Source: HXMU1420-13 sp965228545 (GTDB taxonomy: Bacteria; Bacteroidota; Rhodothermia; Balneolales; Balneolaceae). From it: a DNA stretch of 64,000 nucleotides. The stretch lies in the NCBI GenBank assembly GCA_965228545.1, contig OZ245822.1:2418001-2482000 (forward strand), in the 5' to 3' direction. Position numbers and translations under genes: made by a program. Shown here in pieces: positions 41,301-50,067 of the stretch (the first letter of the stretch is position 1; each line of letters begins with the position of its first letter). The notes under the pieces are model-generated. The model was not told where the DNA came from and ran no database searches. It was given only the letters and a program-made list of their open reading frames with translations.

Positions 41301-42101
41301 CAGAAAGTGGAAGCTCCTTTAAAGCCAGCTAATGAGACTTCAAGTCTGAAAGATGCAGAAGTAGTTTTGCTAGTGGAAGACAATTACGATGTTCGGAGCT
41401 TCATCAAACAAGTATTGGCTGATGAATACAAGATGCTGATTGCTCATAACGGGGAGGAAGGTATAAAGTGTGCTATTGAATCAATTCCGGATGTCATTAT
41501 TACTGATTTGATGATGCCTAAAAAAGATGGGTTTGAGCTTACAGAAGAACTTAAAAAGGATGTTCGAACCAACCATATTCCAATTGTTATGTTAACTGCA
41601 AAAGCTGACGTGGATTCACGAATTTCGGGATTGAAAACAGGCGCCGATGTATACCTAGGTAAGCCTTTTAATGAAGAAGAGTTAAAGACCCATATTCAAA
41701 ACCTGATACACTTCCGAAACTTAATTAGAAAAAAGTTCGAGGGAGGGGTTAACATCCAGGAATTAGGCAATTCACCGGAAGATGAATTTGTGAAAAAGAT
41801 CCATTCCGTGATAATTGAAAATCTCGATGATGATGCTTTTGGGATTGAGGAAATATGTAAAAAAATGGCTGTTAGCCGTACTCAATTACATAGAAAACTG
41901 AAAGCTTTAACCGGAAAATCGACATCAATATTTATTCGAGATATTCGCTTGACGGAGGCAAAGAAAATGTTGAAAACAACCCAACATACGATAAGTGAAA
42001 TTGCCTATTCCGTTGGCTTCAGTAATCCAAATTATTTCACCAAACTCTTTTCAGAAAAATACAAGCATTCGCCCACCAAAGAACGGGAAATGGTCTCATA
42101 A
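38319..42101 (+). CDS. Hybrid two-component system regulator (propeller, kinase, receiver, AraC)
   Basis: A 1260-residue one-protein phosphorelay. After an N-terminal signal-like segment the periplasmic part holds two-component-regulator propeller repeats (GVLWIGTNDGVISYDG, GKVWVGTADKLISF) and a Y_Y_Y domain (EGYDNSWNFVGSERSARYLS). A membrane span lies near residues 731-752. The kinase has NISHEFRTPLT (His about 782), N-box LLSNALKFTEK and DTGLGI. The receiver has VVLLVEDNYDVRS with the phospho-Asp in IITDLMMPKKDG near residue 1064. An AraC-type helix-turn-helix ends the protein. Such hybrids usually sense extracellular sugars and control nearby genes; the next gene is the candidate target. 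Confidence 0.95.
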   Translation: MLSLFGILLFFQAFQSQPEHSIINVEGQNFDSYFFGSNITGVIQDQQGVLWIGTNDGVISYDGYISNSYAESLLDTSSQGFLGNYVEVLFEDSQSNIWAATNFGTWNLLLKDSTSFINVRAKYGEQEIGIRSIIEIDNATVMSNSNIGFHILRYQSETHSISHELIEYASVGIEDPINKLFTTKDGEILFLNDGLFRVSISDVFSISTSKIIDGENIWHISEMESGVYLVNDINQLYVILPDRKKKKIELSADSELYVHSILYDSNGKVWVGTADKLISFTFTDNYEIQDLKSYGFKNTKGLLEDRSGNIFFAPQHRLVKLNWNYTDYKYIDLPEKYGTNYAYKFYSDIEGNYWISHWGGILKYYVESEEFAEIQGYYRANAIKGDKYNNVWTADNESVKIYNPKTNEIIHDFENGNSFNFDFQSNGDAWLINNGLIKRIRKGSKVVEDVGIKNIVRRYYLDESEIWLHSPDFNLRKYQIADSGLVFIGEYLSDKPNYRVNWIEGDLLGNIWMSTRIGILIVNKKSGEIESIFNKENKLNGDNVYEIIRDQSGVMWVKASSFGSTAIDPETLESVSFTPSWLTQPNSRGFYCVHAVGNNGQLFTEGRGGFYVFHPDSIKKSDITPKVSLVSTKVNDEEHKINLSTLKYYNNDLEFEFTGVQFDDPNRNEFSFYLEGYDNSWNFVGSERSARYLSLPAGNYTFFVRASNSDKVWSEPVALAGFKILPPWWANPIAYFVYIFVLVLIGYKFYQIQLNKKLAESEALRLKEVDEFKSRFFTNISHEFRTPLTVILGLAERIQHQSTPVIKRNAAKLLELINQILELSRVESNQARLKPEQFDFINYVQYTVESLSTLANERGIGLSLKTEYDDLFVELDKQKVDLILHNLLSNALKFTEKEGQVIVKVKKGASQLIFSVSDTGLGIKKEALDHIFNRFFQSDSDNHRYEGTGIGLALTNELVQLMGGSILVESELGLGSTFTINLPCIFIEPQFVVNQKVEAPLKPANETSSLKDAEVVLLVEDNYDVRSFIKQVLADEYKMLIAHNGEEGIKCAIESIPDVIITDLMMPKKDGFELTEELKKDVRTNHIPIVMLTAKADVDSRISGLKTGADVYLGKPFNEEELKTHIQNLIHFRNLIRKKFEGGVNIQELGNSPEDEFVKKIHSVIIENLDDDAFGIEEICKKMAVSRTQLHRKLKALTGKSTSIFIRDIRLTEAKKMLKTTQHTISEIAYSVGFSNPNYFTKLFSEKYKHSPTKEREMVS

Positions 42102-42214
42102 ACATTATTCCGTCTTTTTGTAACAATAGTCCATAAGTCTGGAACAATAGTAAAGCTGAGTTAACCTGCTGTTTCATTAATTGATTGCACAATCACAGTT
42201 CAAACATTAAGACT

Positions 42215-45200
42215 ATGAAAGCGATCAAAATTCTCGGTGTATCACTATTAATAATCACACTAAATGTTCAGTTTAGTTTAGCACAGCTAGGATCAGAAGA
42301 AGCCGCAATCATTGAGCGTGTTCAAACAAGTATTCAAAATCTTGTTGACCAAACAGAAATAAGAGGGGCTACAGCCACTTATTATTGGGGAGATGAATTT
42401 ACTACTATTGCAGCGGGAGAGAAGAAGCCCGGAGTTTCTGTTGATGGTGATGGGAAGTTCATGTTCCGCTCATTTACTAAATTATTGATCAGTACAATTA
42501 TTCTTCAACTCCAAGAAGAAGCAGTATTGAGTATTGATGACGAAATCGGCCAATTTTTAAATCCAATAAATAATGTTGATGCGAGTATAACAATCCGGGA
42601 ATTACTTTCTATGCGGGCCAGCGTTTGTAATTTTATCTCACCGTCCTGGACATTTTTATCTGAGGTGAATCCGGATTCAGTACTAGATCCGGAAGCGGTA
42701 CTAAATGAGTTAATTCCTGATGGTAGTTGTAATTCAAATCATTCCTACGACTACAACGATACTAATTTCCAACTTCTCGGATTGATTATTGAAGCTGCAA
42801 CTGGTAATACTGGAGAGACTGAATTCGAACATCGTCTTTTTAGTCATTTAGGAGAACATAGTCTTGCTTTGGCTCCCATCGACCTCCGAGAAGAAGAGTT
42901 AAATGGGACTTGGTCAATCAATTCAAGTGGTACTATTATTGATGTTGGAAGTGTATCAAAAAACTCTGTGCTTTCGGCTCACAAGTATAGTTCAGGTTTG
43001 GTAGGAACTACTAAAGATGCGCTTAGACTCCTTATGAAAATCCTGGATGGAGAAATTATTACTGAAGAAAGTCTTGCTCTGATGAAGGATATCGATTCCG
43101 ATGGTTACGGTTTAGGGTTAATGAATCGATTTTTAGATGGTGACGAAGTTTTTGGGCATGGTGGATCAGGGTTACATCGCAGTAGAACTTTTTATAATCC
43201 TGAGCAAAAAATAGGTATTTCACTGGCCTTGAATTATTCTATTAATCAGCAGAATAACGCTGAACAAATTTTACTTAATAACTACCTCGAACTGAAAACA
43301 TGTAGAGAAAATGGGGGGTGTAAAATTAAGGTAGAAGAATATGAAGAACTCGTAGGAGAACTTCAGCAAATTCTGGATGACAAAATTCCCAATTATGGAA
43401 TAGAAGGTGTAGCAACCACCATCGTATTTCCAAATGAGGAGGTTCACACCATAGCTAGCGGTTATGGTCAAACTGTAGACGATCCGGTTGACCCAACTAA
43501 AAAATGGCACTGGGCAAGTGGTACAAAACCTATGACAGGCTATATTATTTTAAAATTGGCTGAATTGGGATTAATAGACATAACTGATACTGTTGGTGAA
43601 TATTTGGATTTAAACTCGATTCCAAATGTGAGCTCGGATATAACAATCAAAAATTTATTACAACATACAGGTGGACTCGAAGAAGTTTGGAGTGAGTCTA
43701 ACAACAGTTTATGGAATGCAGTATGGGGCGACAGAGATCGTGTATGGAATCCAAATGAATTTAAACAGTATATACCAGAAGCACATTCAGCCCCGGGAGA
43801 ACACTACTATAATAGTACAAACAGTTACTTATTGAGCTTTATCATCCAAGAAGTAACAGGTAAAAGCCTTGAAGCGAATTTTCAGAAGTACATATTCGAG
43901 CCATTGGGAATGACATCTTCTTATTTAAGTTCCGGTAAAGATATTGATATGTCTCAATTCAATGGAGCTTGGTTAGGGAGCGATAATCGTAGTAATATTT
44001 CACATACTTCCTATTTGAGCTCTAGAAGCGGTAATAGTGCTCATATTGCTACCTCCGAGGATGCTGTGAAGTTTTATAGAAGTTACTATTCTGGTGAATT
44101 ACTGCCGGAAGATTTGATGGACGAGGTAAAGGAACCGGCAGCTGGTTCCTCAGATTTAATCTTTGAAAATTATGCATGCATTTCCAAAGTAACTCAACTA
44201 CATGGGTTTGAAACAACTATGTTCGAGGTGATAGATACAGACGGACACACATGGAATTTATATGGACATGGTGGAAATGGCATTCATAACTCATTCACAT
44301 ACCACTGGAAGCAGAAGGATTTAACTATTGCAATGGTGATTAATGACTTTCAGGTTTTAGAACCAAGTCCTTTTGCTGCATTAATATTTGATGTGTTATG
44401 TATGATTGATGCAGAATTGGATGATGTTGAAATTCAACCCGAAGCGACTCCAGGAAAATTAGTGGAGCGAACTTTTACTCATGATGAGGGCACTAGAGAG
44501 TACTCGATCTATTTGCCCATGAATTATGATTCAAGCCTAACTTATCCTCTAATACTTAATTTCCATGGCTACACGGGCGATATCCAGGATCATATTGATC
44601 GAACTAAAATGCATGGGTTGGCGGATAGTTTAGGGTATTTAATTGCATACCCTGTAGGACTTACTATAACACGAGATCCCAATATCCTGCCATCTTTTGT
44701 GCCGGCTTCAGGTGCTGGTTGGAGTGTTCCCGGATTTTCTAATGAAAAAGATGAAATCCAGTTTATGCTATCTTTACTCGCCGACATTGAAAGCCAAAAT
44801 TCTATAGATGAATACAGAATACATACAACCGGGCTTTCCCTAGGTGGATATATGGCAGCCTACATTGCGACTCAAATGCCGGATAGAATTGCTTCATTTG
44901 CCTCCGTTGCCGGACATATGACCAATGAAGTTTTCGAGCTCTTAGGTGATGAAACTCAAAAATCTGGTCTATTGATTCACGGGACCCAAGATATTATTAC
45001 CAATTTTCAAGGTCTAACTAATGAGTATCAATCTGTTGAAGCTGTTGCAAATAAACTAGCTATGAACAATAATTGCAATGTACAGACAGATTCAACCGAA
45101 ATTGAGGATATTGATTCGACTGACAACACAACGGTTACCTTGTTTGTCTATTCTGATTGTGATGTAATTAGTGAGACAAGATTGAATGTCAAACTTTATC

Positions 45201-45628
45201 GGGTTAATGAAGGAGGTCATCGCTGGCCGGGTTCAGGTAGAACAGAACCGGCTGGGTTGGGTTTTAACAGTAAAGATGTAAGCTCAAGTGAATTGATATT
45301 CGAGTTCTTCATAGAGAATCCATATGGTGGAATCATAGATTCAAAGGAAGAATTTTCTGATCCGATTACCTTCACCTTATCTCAAAACTACCCAAACCCA
45401 TTTAACCCAAGCACCAACATTTCATTTGAATTACCAGAAGCAGTTCTAGTTCAATTGAAAGTGTATAATTTACTAGGTCAGGAGGTGGCAAAATTGGTCG
45501 ACGGAAGAATGAATTCCGGGAATCACACGATTATCTATGATGCCAGCCAGCTTTCCAGTGGAGTATACATTTACCGGTTGATTGCAGGGAACCAATCCAT
45601 TACCAAAAAAATGACGCTAATTAAGTAG
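42215..45628 (+). CDS. Secreted fusion: two beta-lactamase-fold serine hydrolases, an esterase and a T9SS signal
   Basis: About 1137 residues from the ATG at 42215; a TTG ten codons upstream is less likely. A signal peptide ends FSLAQ. Two penicillin-binding/class C beta-lactamase-like domains follow: the first has FRSFTKLL (SxxK, Ser about 86) and GHGGSG; the second has ASGTKPM (Ser about 434), YYNSTNSYL and YGHGGNG. Next is a PHB-depolymerase/feruloyl-esterase-like alpha/beta-hydrolase (NFHGYTGD, GLSLGG with Ser about 874, IHGTQD, EGGHRWPGSG). The end is a T9SS sorting domain (QNYPNPFNPSTN). All three active sites look intact. Substrates are unknown; a secreted polymer- or ester-degrading role is inference. 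Confidence 0.88.
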   Translation: MKAIKILGVSLLIITLNVQFSLAQLGSEEAAIIERVQTSIQNLVDQTEIRGATATYYWGDEFTTIAAGEKKPGVSVDGDGKFMFRSFTKLLISTIILQLQEEAVLSIDDEIGQFLNPINNVDASITIRELLSMRASVCNFISPSWTFLSEVNPDSVLDPEAVLNELIPDGSCNSNHSYDYNDTNFQLLGLIIEAATGNTGETEFEHRLFSHLGEHSLALAPIDLREEELNGTWSINSSGTIIDVGSVSKNSVLSAHKYSSGLVGTTKDALRLLMKILDGEIITEESLALMKDIDSDGYGLGLMNRFLDGDEVFGHGGSGLHRSRTFYNPEQKIGISLALNYSINQQNNAEQILLNNYLELKTCRENGGCKIKVEEYEELVGELQQILDDKIPNYGIEGVATTIVFPNEEVHTIASGYGQTVDDPVDPTKKWHWASGTKPMTGYIILKLAELGLIDITDTVGEYLDLNSIPNVSSDITIKNLLQHTGGLEEVWSESNNSLWNAVWGDRDRVWNPNEFKQYIPEAHSAPGEHYYNSTNSYLLSFIIQEVTGKSLEANFQKYIFEPLGMTSSYLSSGKDIDMSQFNGAWLGSDNRSNISHTSYLSSRSGNSAHIATSEDAVKFYRSYYSGELLPEDLMDEVKEPAAGSSDLIFENYACISKVTQLHGFETTMFEVIDTDGHTWNLYGHGGNGIHNSFTYHWKQKDLTIAMVINDFQVLEPSPFAALIFDVLCMIDAELDDVEIQPEATPGKLVERTFTHDEGTREYSIYLPMNYDSSLTYPLILNFHGYTGDIQDHIDRTKMHGLADSLGYLIAYPVGLTITRDPNILPSFVPASGAGWSVPGFSNEKDEIQFMLSLLADIESQNSIDEYRIHTTGLSLGGYMAAYIATQMPDRIASFASVAGHMTNEVFELLGDETQKSGLLIHGTQDIITNFQGLTNEYQSVEAVANKLAMNNNCNVQTDSTEIEDIDSTDNTTVTLFVYSDCDVISETRLNVKLYRVNEGGHRWPGSGRTEPAGLGFNSKDVSSSELIFEFFIENPYGGIIDSKEEFSDPITFTLSQNYPNPFNPSTNISFELPEAVLVQLKVYNLLGQEVAKLVDGRMNSGNHTIIYDASQLSSGVYIYRLIAGNQSITKKMTLIK

Positions 45629-45668
45629 TCACATTTCTCGGGGAGGAAAGGGGAACTATAAATTCATT

Positions 45669-45699
45669 AAGCGGATCGTTTGGTTATGATCCGTTTTAT
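45669..45699. terminator. Hairpin between the convergent hydrolase and CDGSH genes
   Basis: AAGCGGATC and GATCCGTTT pair around ten bases, followed by TATT. It is probably a terminator for the upstream plus-strand gene and abuts the stop of the convergent CDGSH gene. Confidence 0.65.
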
Positions 45700-46355
45700 T
45701 AATCCGTACTAAACCCGGCCGATTTATGCGCCCCATCACAAAAAGGTTTATTCGCTGAAGCTCCACAGCGGCAAAAACTCATTTTTTTTGTGGTAGAAAC
45801 TTCTTGGCCATCGCCGGTTAGGGTGTAAGTCCCTTCTACAAATAAAGAAGAATTCGGTCGAACCTTTATCGAAAGCTTTCCCCCAATCTCTTCAGTTTCT
45901 TCTAAAAGTAGTCGTTCAGGATTAAAGGAAGTATCCGCTTTAAAATCAGCTTTAATGTGCGAATTATCGCAATAAGGTTTATTGCTCGTCAAGCCACAAC
46001 GGCACAAAGCCACTCTGGTTTCTTCGGTGATTAGTTCGCCATCGGCATTCTTAATTTTGATGTCACCAGCCACATAGAGTGGGCCATCTTCTGCAATTGT
46101 TAGCGTATTTTGATCAGGAGCCGTTTCTTCAGCACCACCTTCTTTGCGTTGAAATTGTAGTGCACCTGTTGGGCATTTCATAACCACTTCCGCCACTTTA
46201 TCAGCTGTTTCTTTGCCGGGTTGAATCCATGGTTTTTCATTAATATTAAAAACGCCGGGCAAACCATGAACGCACTCTTTAGCATGAATGCATTTGAATT
46301 TGTCCCAGGTTACCGTGATTTCATCAGATTCGTAGGTATAGATTTTCTCAGGCAT
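45699..46355 (-). CDS. Iron-sulfur protein with one Fer4-like and two CDGSH domains
   Basis: A 218-residue protein. Residues about 1-70 form a divergent [4Fe-4S] ferredoxin-like domain (KCIHAKECVHGLPGVFN, and later MKCPTGAL). Two CDGSH-type iron-sulfur domains follow: ALCRCGLTSNKPYCDNSH and SFCRCGASANKPFCDGAH. Each has the Cys-x-Cys, Cys and His ligands of a [2Fe-2S] cluster. It is the fourth gene on the minus strand after the polyketide operon, starting 39 bases after the monooxygenase stop, so it may supply electrons to that pathway. That link is inference. Confidence 0.9.
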   Translation of the reverse strand: MPEKIYTYESDEITVTWDKFKCIHAKECVHGLPGVFNINEKPWIQPGKETADKVAEVVMKCPTGALQFQRKEGGAEETAPDQNTLTIAEDGPLYVAGDIKIKNADGELITEETRVALCRCGLTSNKPYCDNSHIKADFKADTSFNPERLLLEETEEIGGKLSIKVRPNSSLFVEGTYTLTGDGQEVSTTKKMSFCRCGASANKPFCDGAHKSAGFSTD

Positions 46356-46394
46356 AGCAGTGTGGTTAGATGAATAGCTTGGTTCAATAAATCA

Positions 46395-47552
46395 CTAAAT
46401 CCACCAACTCTCAAGTCCACGCATGGTAAAAAAATTGGCCATTTTATTTTGAAGGGGTGATTTGAGTAAAGATTTCACAAAATAATGTTTGATAGAAGGG
46501 AAATTGGTTGAACGCCCAAGCTTCATGTTTAACTCAGCACGTGCGGCTACTTTTTTCGCCATAGGTTTTTGCTTGGTTTCGTACACAAACATATCGGCAA
46601 TAGGTAAGTCTTTAGAGATTCCACGACAAAAACTCATTACGTTGGCCAAATGCCACGCATCAATCCAACCGAGATTCATTCCTTGTCCGCCAATCGGACT
46701 TACTACATGAGCAGCATCGCCGGCAAGCAAAACGCGATCCACGATGAATCGATCGGCAATAAAATGCTGAACACCAAAGCTGCTCTGCATGGTGCATGTA
46801 TCAGAATCGATGGAGGCAGATATCCTATTTGAAATAAAATCTGCTATCAGTTCGGGCGTTGGGTTTTCTACATAAGCATCCGTTTTCACCACCCAACGAC
46901 GCTTGTTGTTGGGTAAAGGAAAGCATTCGATCAATCCTTCTTTGGGAAGATAAACAACCGCATCCTTTCCAAATTCAGTAGATTCTGCAAAATCTCCCAT
47001 AACGTATGTATCAGGATATTTTTCACCCCGAAATGGAATGTCTAAAGCATCCCGTACAAAACTATTCTTGCCATCGCAGCCGATTACATAACCGGTTTCT
47101 GCTGAATGTGTTTTGCCATCAACCAGAATGTCGATTTTCACAAAATCATCCTGTTGATCAAGGGCTGTTACTTCTGCGTTTTCGATCAACGAATCAGGTG
47201 CGATTTCATTAATCCGCTCTTTTAGAAGACGTTCGGTTTCACTTTGTGCAAGTAATAAGATAAAGTTGAATGGTTGTTGGCAGTAGGTAAAATTGATGGT
47301 ACCCAGCAACTTTTCGCCGGAATGTGCGTGCCCGCGTTCTACCTTAAGTCCGGCACTCAAAAACTGATCTGAAATGCCTAATTCAGCAAATAATTCAAGA
47401 GAAACGGGATGAATTCCCAGCGATCGACTTCCGCTGATAATCTCATTTCTTTTCTCGATGATGGTAAACGGGATACCACGATGATGCAAGCAAAGCCCCA
47501 TAAACAAACCTATGGGACCGCCACCAACAATAACTACATCTTCGATCTTCAT
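46395..47552 (-). CDS. FAD-dependent monooxygenase (UbiH/PHBH-like)
   Basis: A 385-residue flavoprotein hydroxylase of the FAD_binding_3 type. The Rossmann motif is VIVGGGPIGLFMG near residue 8, the DG motif is GCDGKNSFVRDAL near residue 160, and the second FAD motif is LLAGDAAHVVSPIGGQGMNL near residue 275. Members of this family hydroxylate aromatic rings with NAD(P)H and O2. Its start overlaps the methyltransferase stop by four bases (ATGA), so it is co-translated. Together with the upstream genes it could oxidise a phenolic polyketide product to a quinol or quinone. Confidence 0.88.
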   Translation of the reverse strand: MKIEDVVIVGGGPIGLFMGLCLHHRGIPFTIIEKRNEIISGSRSLGIHPVSLELFAELGISDQFLSAGLKVERGHAHSGEKLLGTINFTYCQQPFNFILLLAQSETERLLKERINEIAPDSLIENAEVTALDQQDDFVKIDILVDGKTHSAETGYVIGCDGKNSFVRDALDIPFRGEKYPDTYVMGDFAESTEFGKDAVVYLPKEGLIECFPLPNNKRRWVVKTDAYVENPTPELIADFISNRISASIDSDTCTMQSSFGVQHFIADRFIVDRVLLAGDAAHVVSPIGGQGMNLGWIDAWHLANVMSFCRGISKDLPIADMFVYETKQKPMAKKVAARAELNMKLGRSTNFPSIKHYFVKSLLKSPLQNKMANFFTMRGLESWWI

Positions 47553-48244
47553 GTTTTATCCAGAGTTAGTAAAATTCGGAATAAGGGCATTTGGTCGATA
47601 TTCCATGTTTTCGGAACTAGTTTCTCAAGTTCTTCTGCTTTGAAACTACGTTTTATAGAGATCAATCCATCCTTTGAAACAAAAGAATTCCGAAATAAAA
47701 GCGGTGTAATGCTCGCGAACAGCCCGTAACCAAGCACACTTCGTTCAATGTCGTTGAAAATGACAGCTTTTTTGGCTAGCTGTTTTGCTTCATGCAATAA
47801 AACCGGTATTTGCTCAACCTGTAAATGATGTAACACATGATTACTGAGTACAAAATCAAAGGTTTTGCCTTCATCAATTAATGTTCGCGTGTGCTTTTTT
47901 TCGAAGATGATGGAATCAGACACGTCTAGCGTTTTTGCGAAGTCGAGTGCCCGATCATCCAATTCAATGGCAAGGATATTGATCTTAAATCCATCTTTTT
48001 TCGCCCATTTTTCAAGTGCAATGGGAATATCTGCACCTCCAAATCCAATATCGAGAAAGGTGTTAATTTTATCTCGTTCCAGCTTTGGACGAATTCGGGT
48101 TTTGTAAACGCGTTTCCAGCCGGAAACGAAGCGATTCACTGTTCTAAAATGTCGGTAAGTTTGGTGAAGTTGCTTCAGATCGCAATCAGCCTTATCCATC
48201 CATTCAACAAGTTCGGGCTGCCGATGTGAAAGAAATCCCGGCAT
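47549..48244 (-). CDS. Class I SAM-dependent methyltransferase
   Basis: A 231-residue methyltransferase. The SAM-binding motif I is FLDIGFGGADIPI near residue 64, followed by acidic motif II (AIELDDRALD) and VLSNHVLHHLQ near residue 130, as in UbiE-like enzymes. It starts within the stop of the type III PKS gene (TAATG overlap) and overlaps the monooxygenase by four bases. The coupling points to methylation of the polyketide product, on oxygen or carbon. Substrate unknown. Confidence 0.88.
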   Translation of the reverse strand: MPGFLSHRQPELVEWMDKADCDLKQLHQTYRHFRTVNRFVSGWKRVYKTRIRPKLERDKINTFLDIGFGGADIPIALEKWAKKDGFKINILAIELDDRALDFAKTLDVSDSIIFEKKHTRTLIDEGKTFDFVLSNHVLHHLQVEQIPVLLHEAKQLAKKAVIFNDIERSVLGYGLFASITPLLFRNSFVSKDGLISIKRSFKAEELEKLVPKTWNIDQMPLFRILLTLDKT

Positions 48245-49344
48245 TAAGCTTCGATGTATGTAAATATCCCGGTTTCGATGGTAAGTCCCGGACCAAAAGC
48301 GATGGGTAAAATCTTGGCGTTATTTTTGGTAAATCCATTTCGCATTTCATCGAGCACAAACAGAATAGTAGCACTGCTCATATTGCCATAGTTCGCGAGT
48401 ACATTGCGGGAAGGAATTACTTTTTCCGGCGCAACGCCCATGCCTTGTTCCACTTTATCGATAATGGCTCGCCCACCGGGATGCACTGCCCACATATCAA
48501 TATCTTCCTTGTTGATGTGAAGTGTGTTGAACATGGGTTGCATGATGGCGTCAATATTTGTTTCTATGATGGAGGGAATATAACTGGATAGCACCATTTT
48601 AAATCCCGTATCGCTGATCGTCCACGCCATATCTTTTTCACCTTCGTAAGCAAGTGCCGAGGAGAATTCATCAAGTCGATATCCCGCTTTGTTTGGTTCT
48701 CTGGTGGAAACAATCACTCCCGAGGCTCCATCAGCAAATACAGAAGCTGCTAAAATCTGATCAATATCGTCGTCGATTTGAAGATGCAACGAGCATAATT
48801 CGCAGGTGATTACCAAGACCACAGCATCGGGGTTTGCCTCACAAAACGATTGCGCCATTTTGAGTGCCGGGAAAGCAGCGTAACAGCCCATAAAGCCAAT
48901 ATGAAACCGTTGAGTGGCGGGAGATAGTCCAAGATTACGAACCACTTCAAAATCAGGACCGGGCGCGTAAAAACCGGTACAGGAAACGGTGATTACATGC
49001 GTAATTTCTTCCTTTTTAAATTCAGGGTTTCGCTCTAAAAGTTGTTTTCCAACGCTTGTAAACAAGGCTTTAGATTCGCGTTCGTAAATGGCATTACGCT
49101 CTCCGGTAGATGGTGGTTTTTCATTTTTGAACACACGCTGGAAAAAGCCATCGTCCTCACCTGATTGCAAATCATAATTGGTAGCATGTCGCTTTTCTAT
49201 GCCTGATTGGGTGTAAATTCGATGAATGATAGAGCGCGTTTTCCGATCACCGGGCACACTTTCTTTCATAATTTCACGCACCGTTTGTTGGTCGCCAAAG
49301 GTGGTGGGTACTGCGGTGGCAATGTCGTTGATGTATACAGGCAT
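48244..49344 (-). CDS. Type III polyketide synthase (chalcone/stilbene-synthase family)
   Basis: A 366-residue homodimeric ketosynthase that condenses acyl-CoA with malonyl-CoA without an acyl carrier protein. The catalytic triad is visible: Cys in HIGFMGCYAAFPALK (about residue 153), His in WAVHPGG (about 288) and Asn in LANYGNMSSAT (about 317). It leads a three-gene coupled operon with a methyltransferase and a flavin monooxygenase. The same gene set (srsABC) makes phenolic lipids in Streptomyces griseus; there the methyltransferase is of another type. A long-chain alkylresorcinol or pyrone product is inference. Confidence 0.93.
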   Translation of the reverse strand: MPVYINDIATAVPTTFGDQQTVREIMKESVPGDRKTRSIIHRIYTQSGIEKRHATNYDLQSGEDDGFFQRVFKNEKPPSTGERNAIYERESKALFTSVGKQLLERNPEFKKEEITHVITVSCTGFYAPGPDFEVVRNLGLSPATQRFHIGFMGCYAAFPALKMAQSFCEANPDAVVLVITCELCSLHLQIDDDIDQILAASVFADGASGVIVSTREPNKAGYRLDEFSSALAYEGEKDMAWTISDTGFKMVLSSYIPSIIETNIDAIMQPMFNTLHINKEDIDMWAVHPGGRAIIDKVEQGMGVAPEKVIPSRNVLANYGNMSSATILFVLDEMRNGFTKNNAKILPIAFGPGLTIETGIFTYIEA

Positions 49345-49494
49345 AGAATGAGAATACAGCTTTATTATATGCTTCGAAAACGCTTATTTAACCAGCAATA
49401 GTTCATCGTTGTACCTGTTTTTTTTGGATATTTGAAACATCTTTGAAAAGAACACGTGATTGGGGAACACAAACAATGACTCATATTTATTACA

Positions 49495-50067
49495 ATGTAT
49501 TCAAATCAGTTTTTTAGAGATGGATTTCTCGCACTTAAATCCGAATTAGATGCAACACTCGAGCAGGTAAGCGACGATCAGTTTTTGCAGTTGCCCACCA
49601 ATGGTGGTTGGTGTATTGGGGAAGTAATCAGCCATATCAATAAAACAACCGATCAATATCTGGGGCAAATGGAAGAACCATTTAATCAAGATTTGGATCG
49701 ATTACCAAATGGCCCCGATAATTATTCATTACCATGGACGATGAGAAAATTCGTAAGTGTGGTGAGCCCTGATTTCAAAACAAAAGTGAAAACCTTTCCC
49801 GTGTTTTTTCCGGATAAAAAAGCTGATCTGAATCGGGAAGAAGTAGTAAGTCATTATCACCGAAATATGGATCGGTTTTTAGCTATTGTTGATCAGGCAG
49901 AGTCTCATAATCTGGATTTGGATAAAATCAAAGTTCGCAACCCGGTTGTTAAATTTTTGAAGATGAGCATTAGCGCTTGTTTGGCTATTCATGAGGCGCA
50001 TACTCGGCGGCATTTGGGGCAGATTGAGCGATTGATTGGGCAGGATAAATATTCAAATTCCAATTGA
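49495..50067 (+). CDS. DinB-like four-helix metalloprotein
   Basis: A 190-residue protein of the DinB/YfiT superfamily. The first helix pair has LKSELDATLEQVSDDQFLQL and GGWCIGEVISHINKT with a His typical of the metal site, and the last helix has AIHEAHTRRHLGQIERL with two more His residues. Such proteins include thiol-S-transferases and putative hydrolases; activity is unknown. The final codons and stop (YSNSN) lie inside a dispersed repeat. Confidence 0.8.
   Translation: MYSNQFFRDGFLALKSELDATLEQVSDDQFLQLPTNGGWCIGEVISHINKTTDQYLGQMEEPFNQDLDRLPNGPDNYSLPWTMRKFVSVVSPDFKTKVKTFPVFFPDKKADLNREEVVSHYHRNMDRFLAIVDQAESHNLDLDKIKVRNPVVKFLKMSISACLAIHEAHTRRHLGQIERLIGQDKYSNSN

Noticed and set aside
42215..45628. 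Antibiotic-resistance beta-lactamase
   Set aside because: The beta-lactamase-fold domains are part of a large T9SS-exported fusion and look like general serine hydrolases. The SxxK fold alone does not imply antibiotic hydrolysis.
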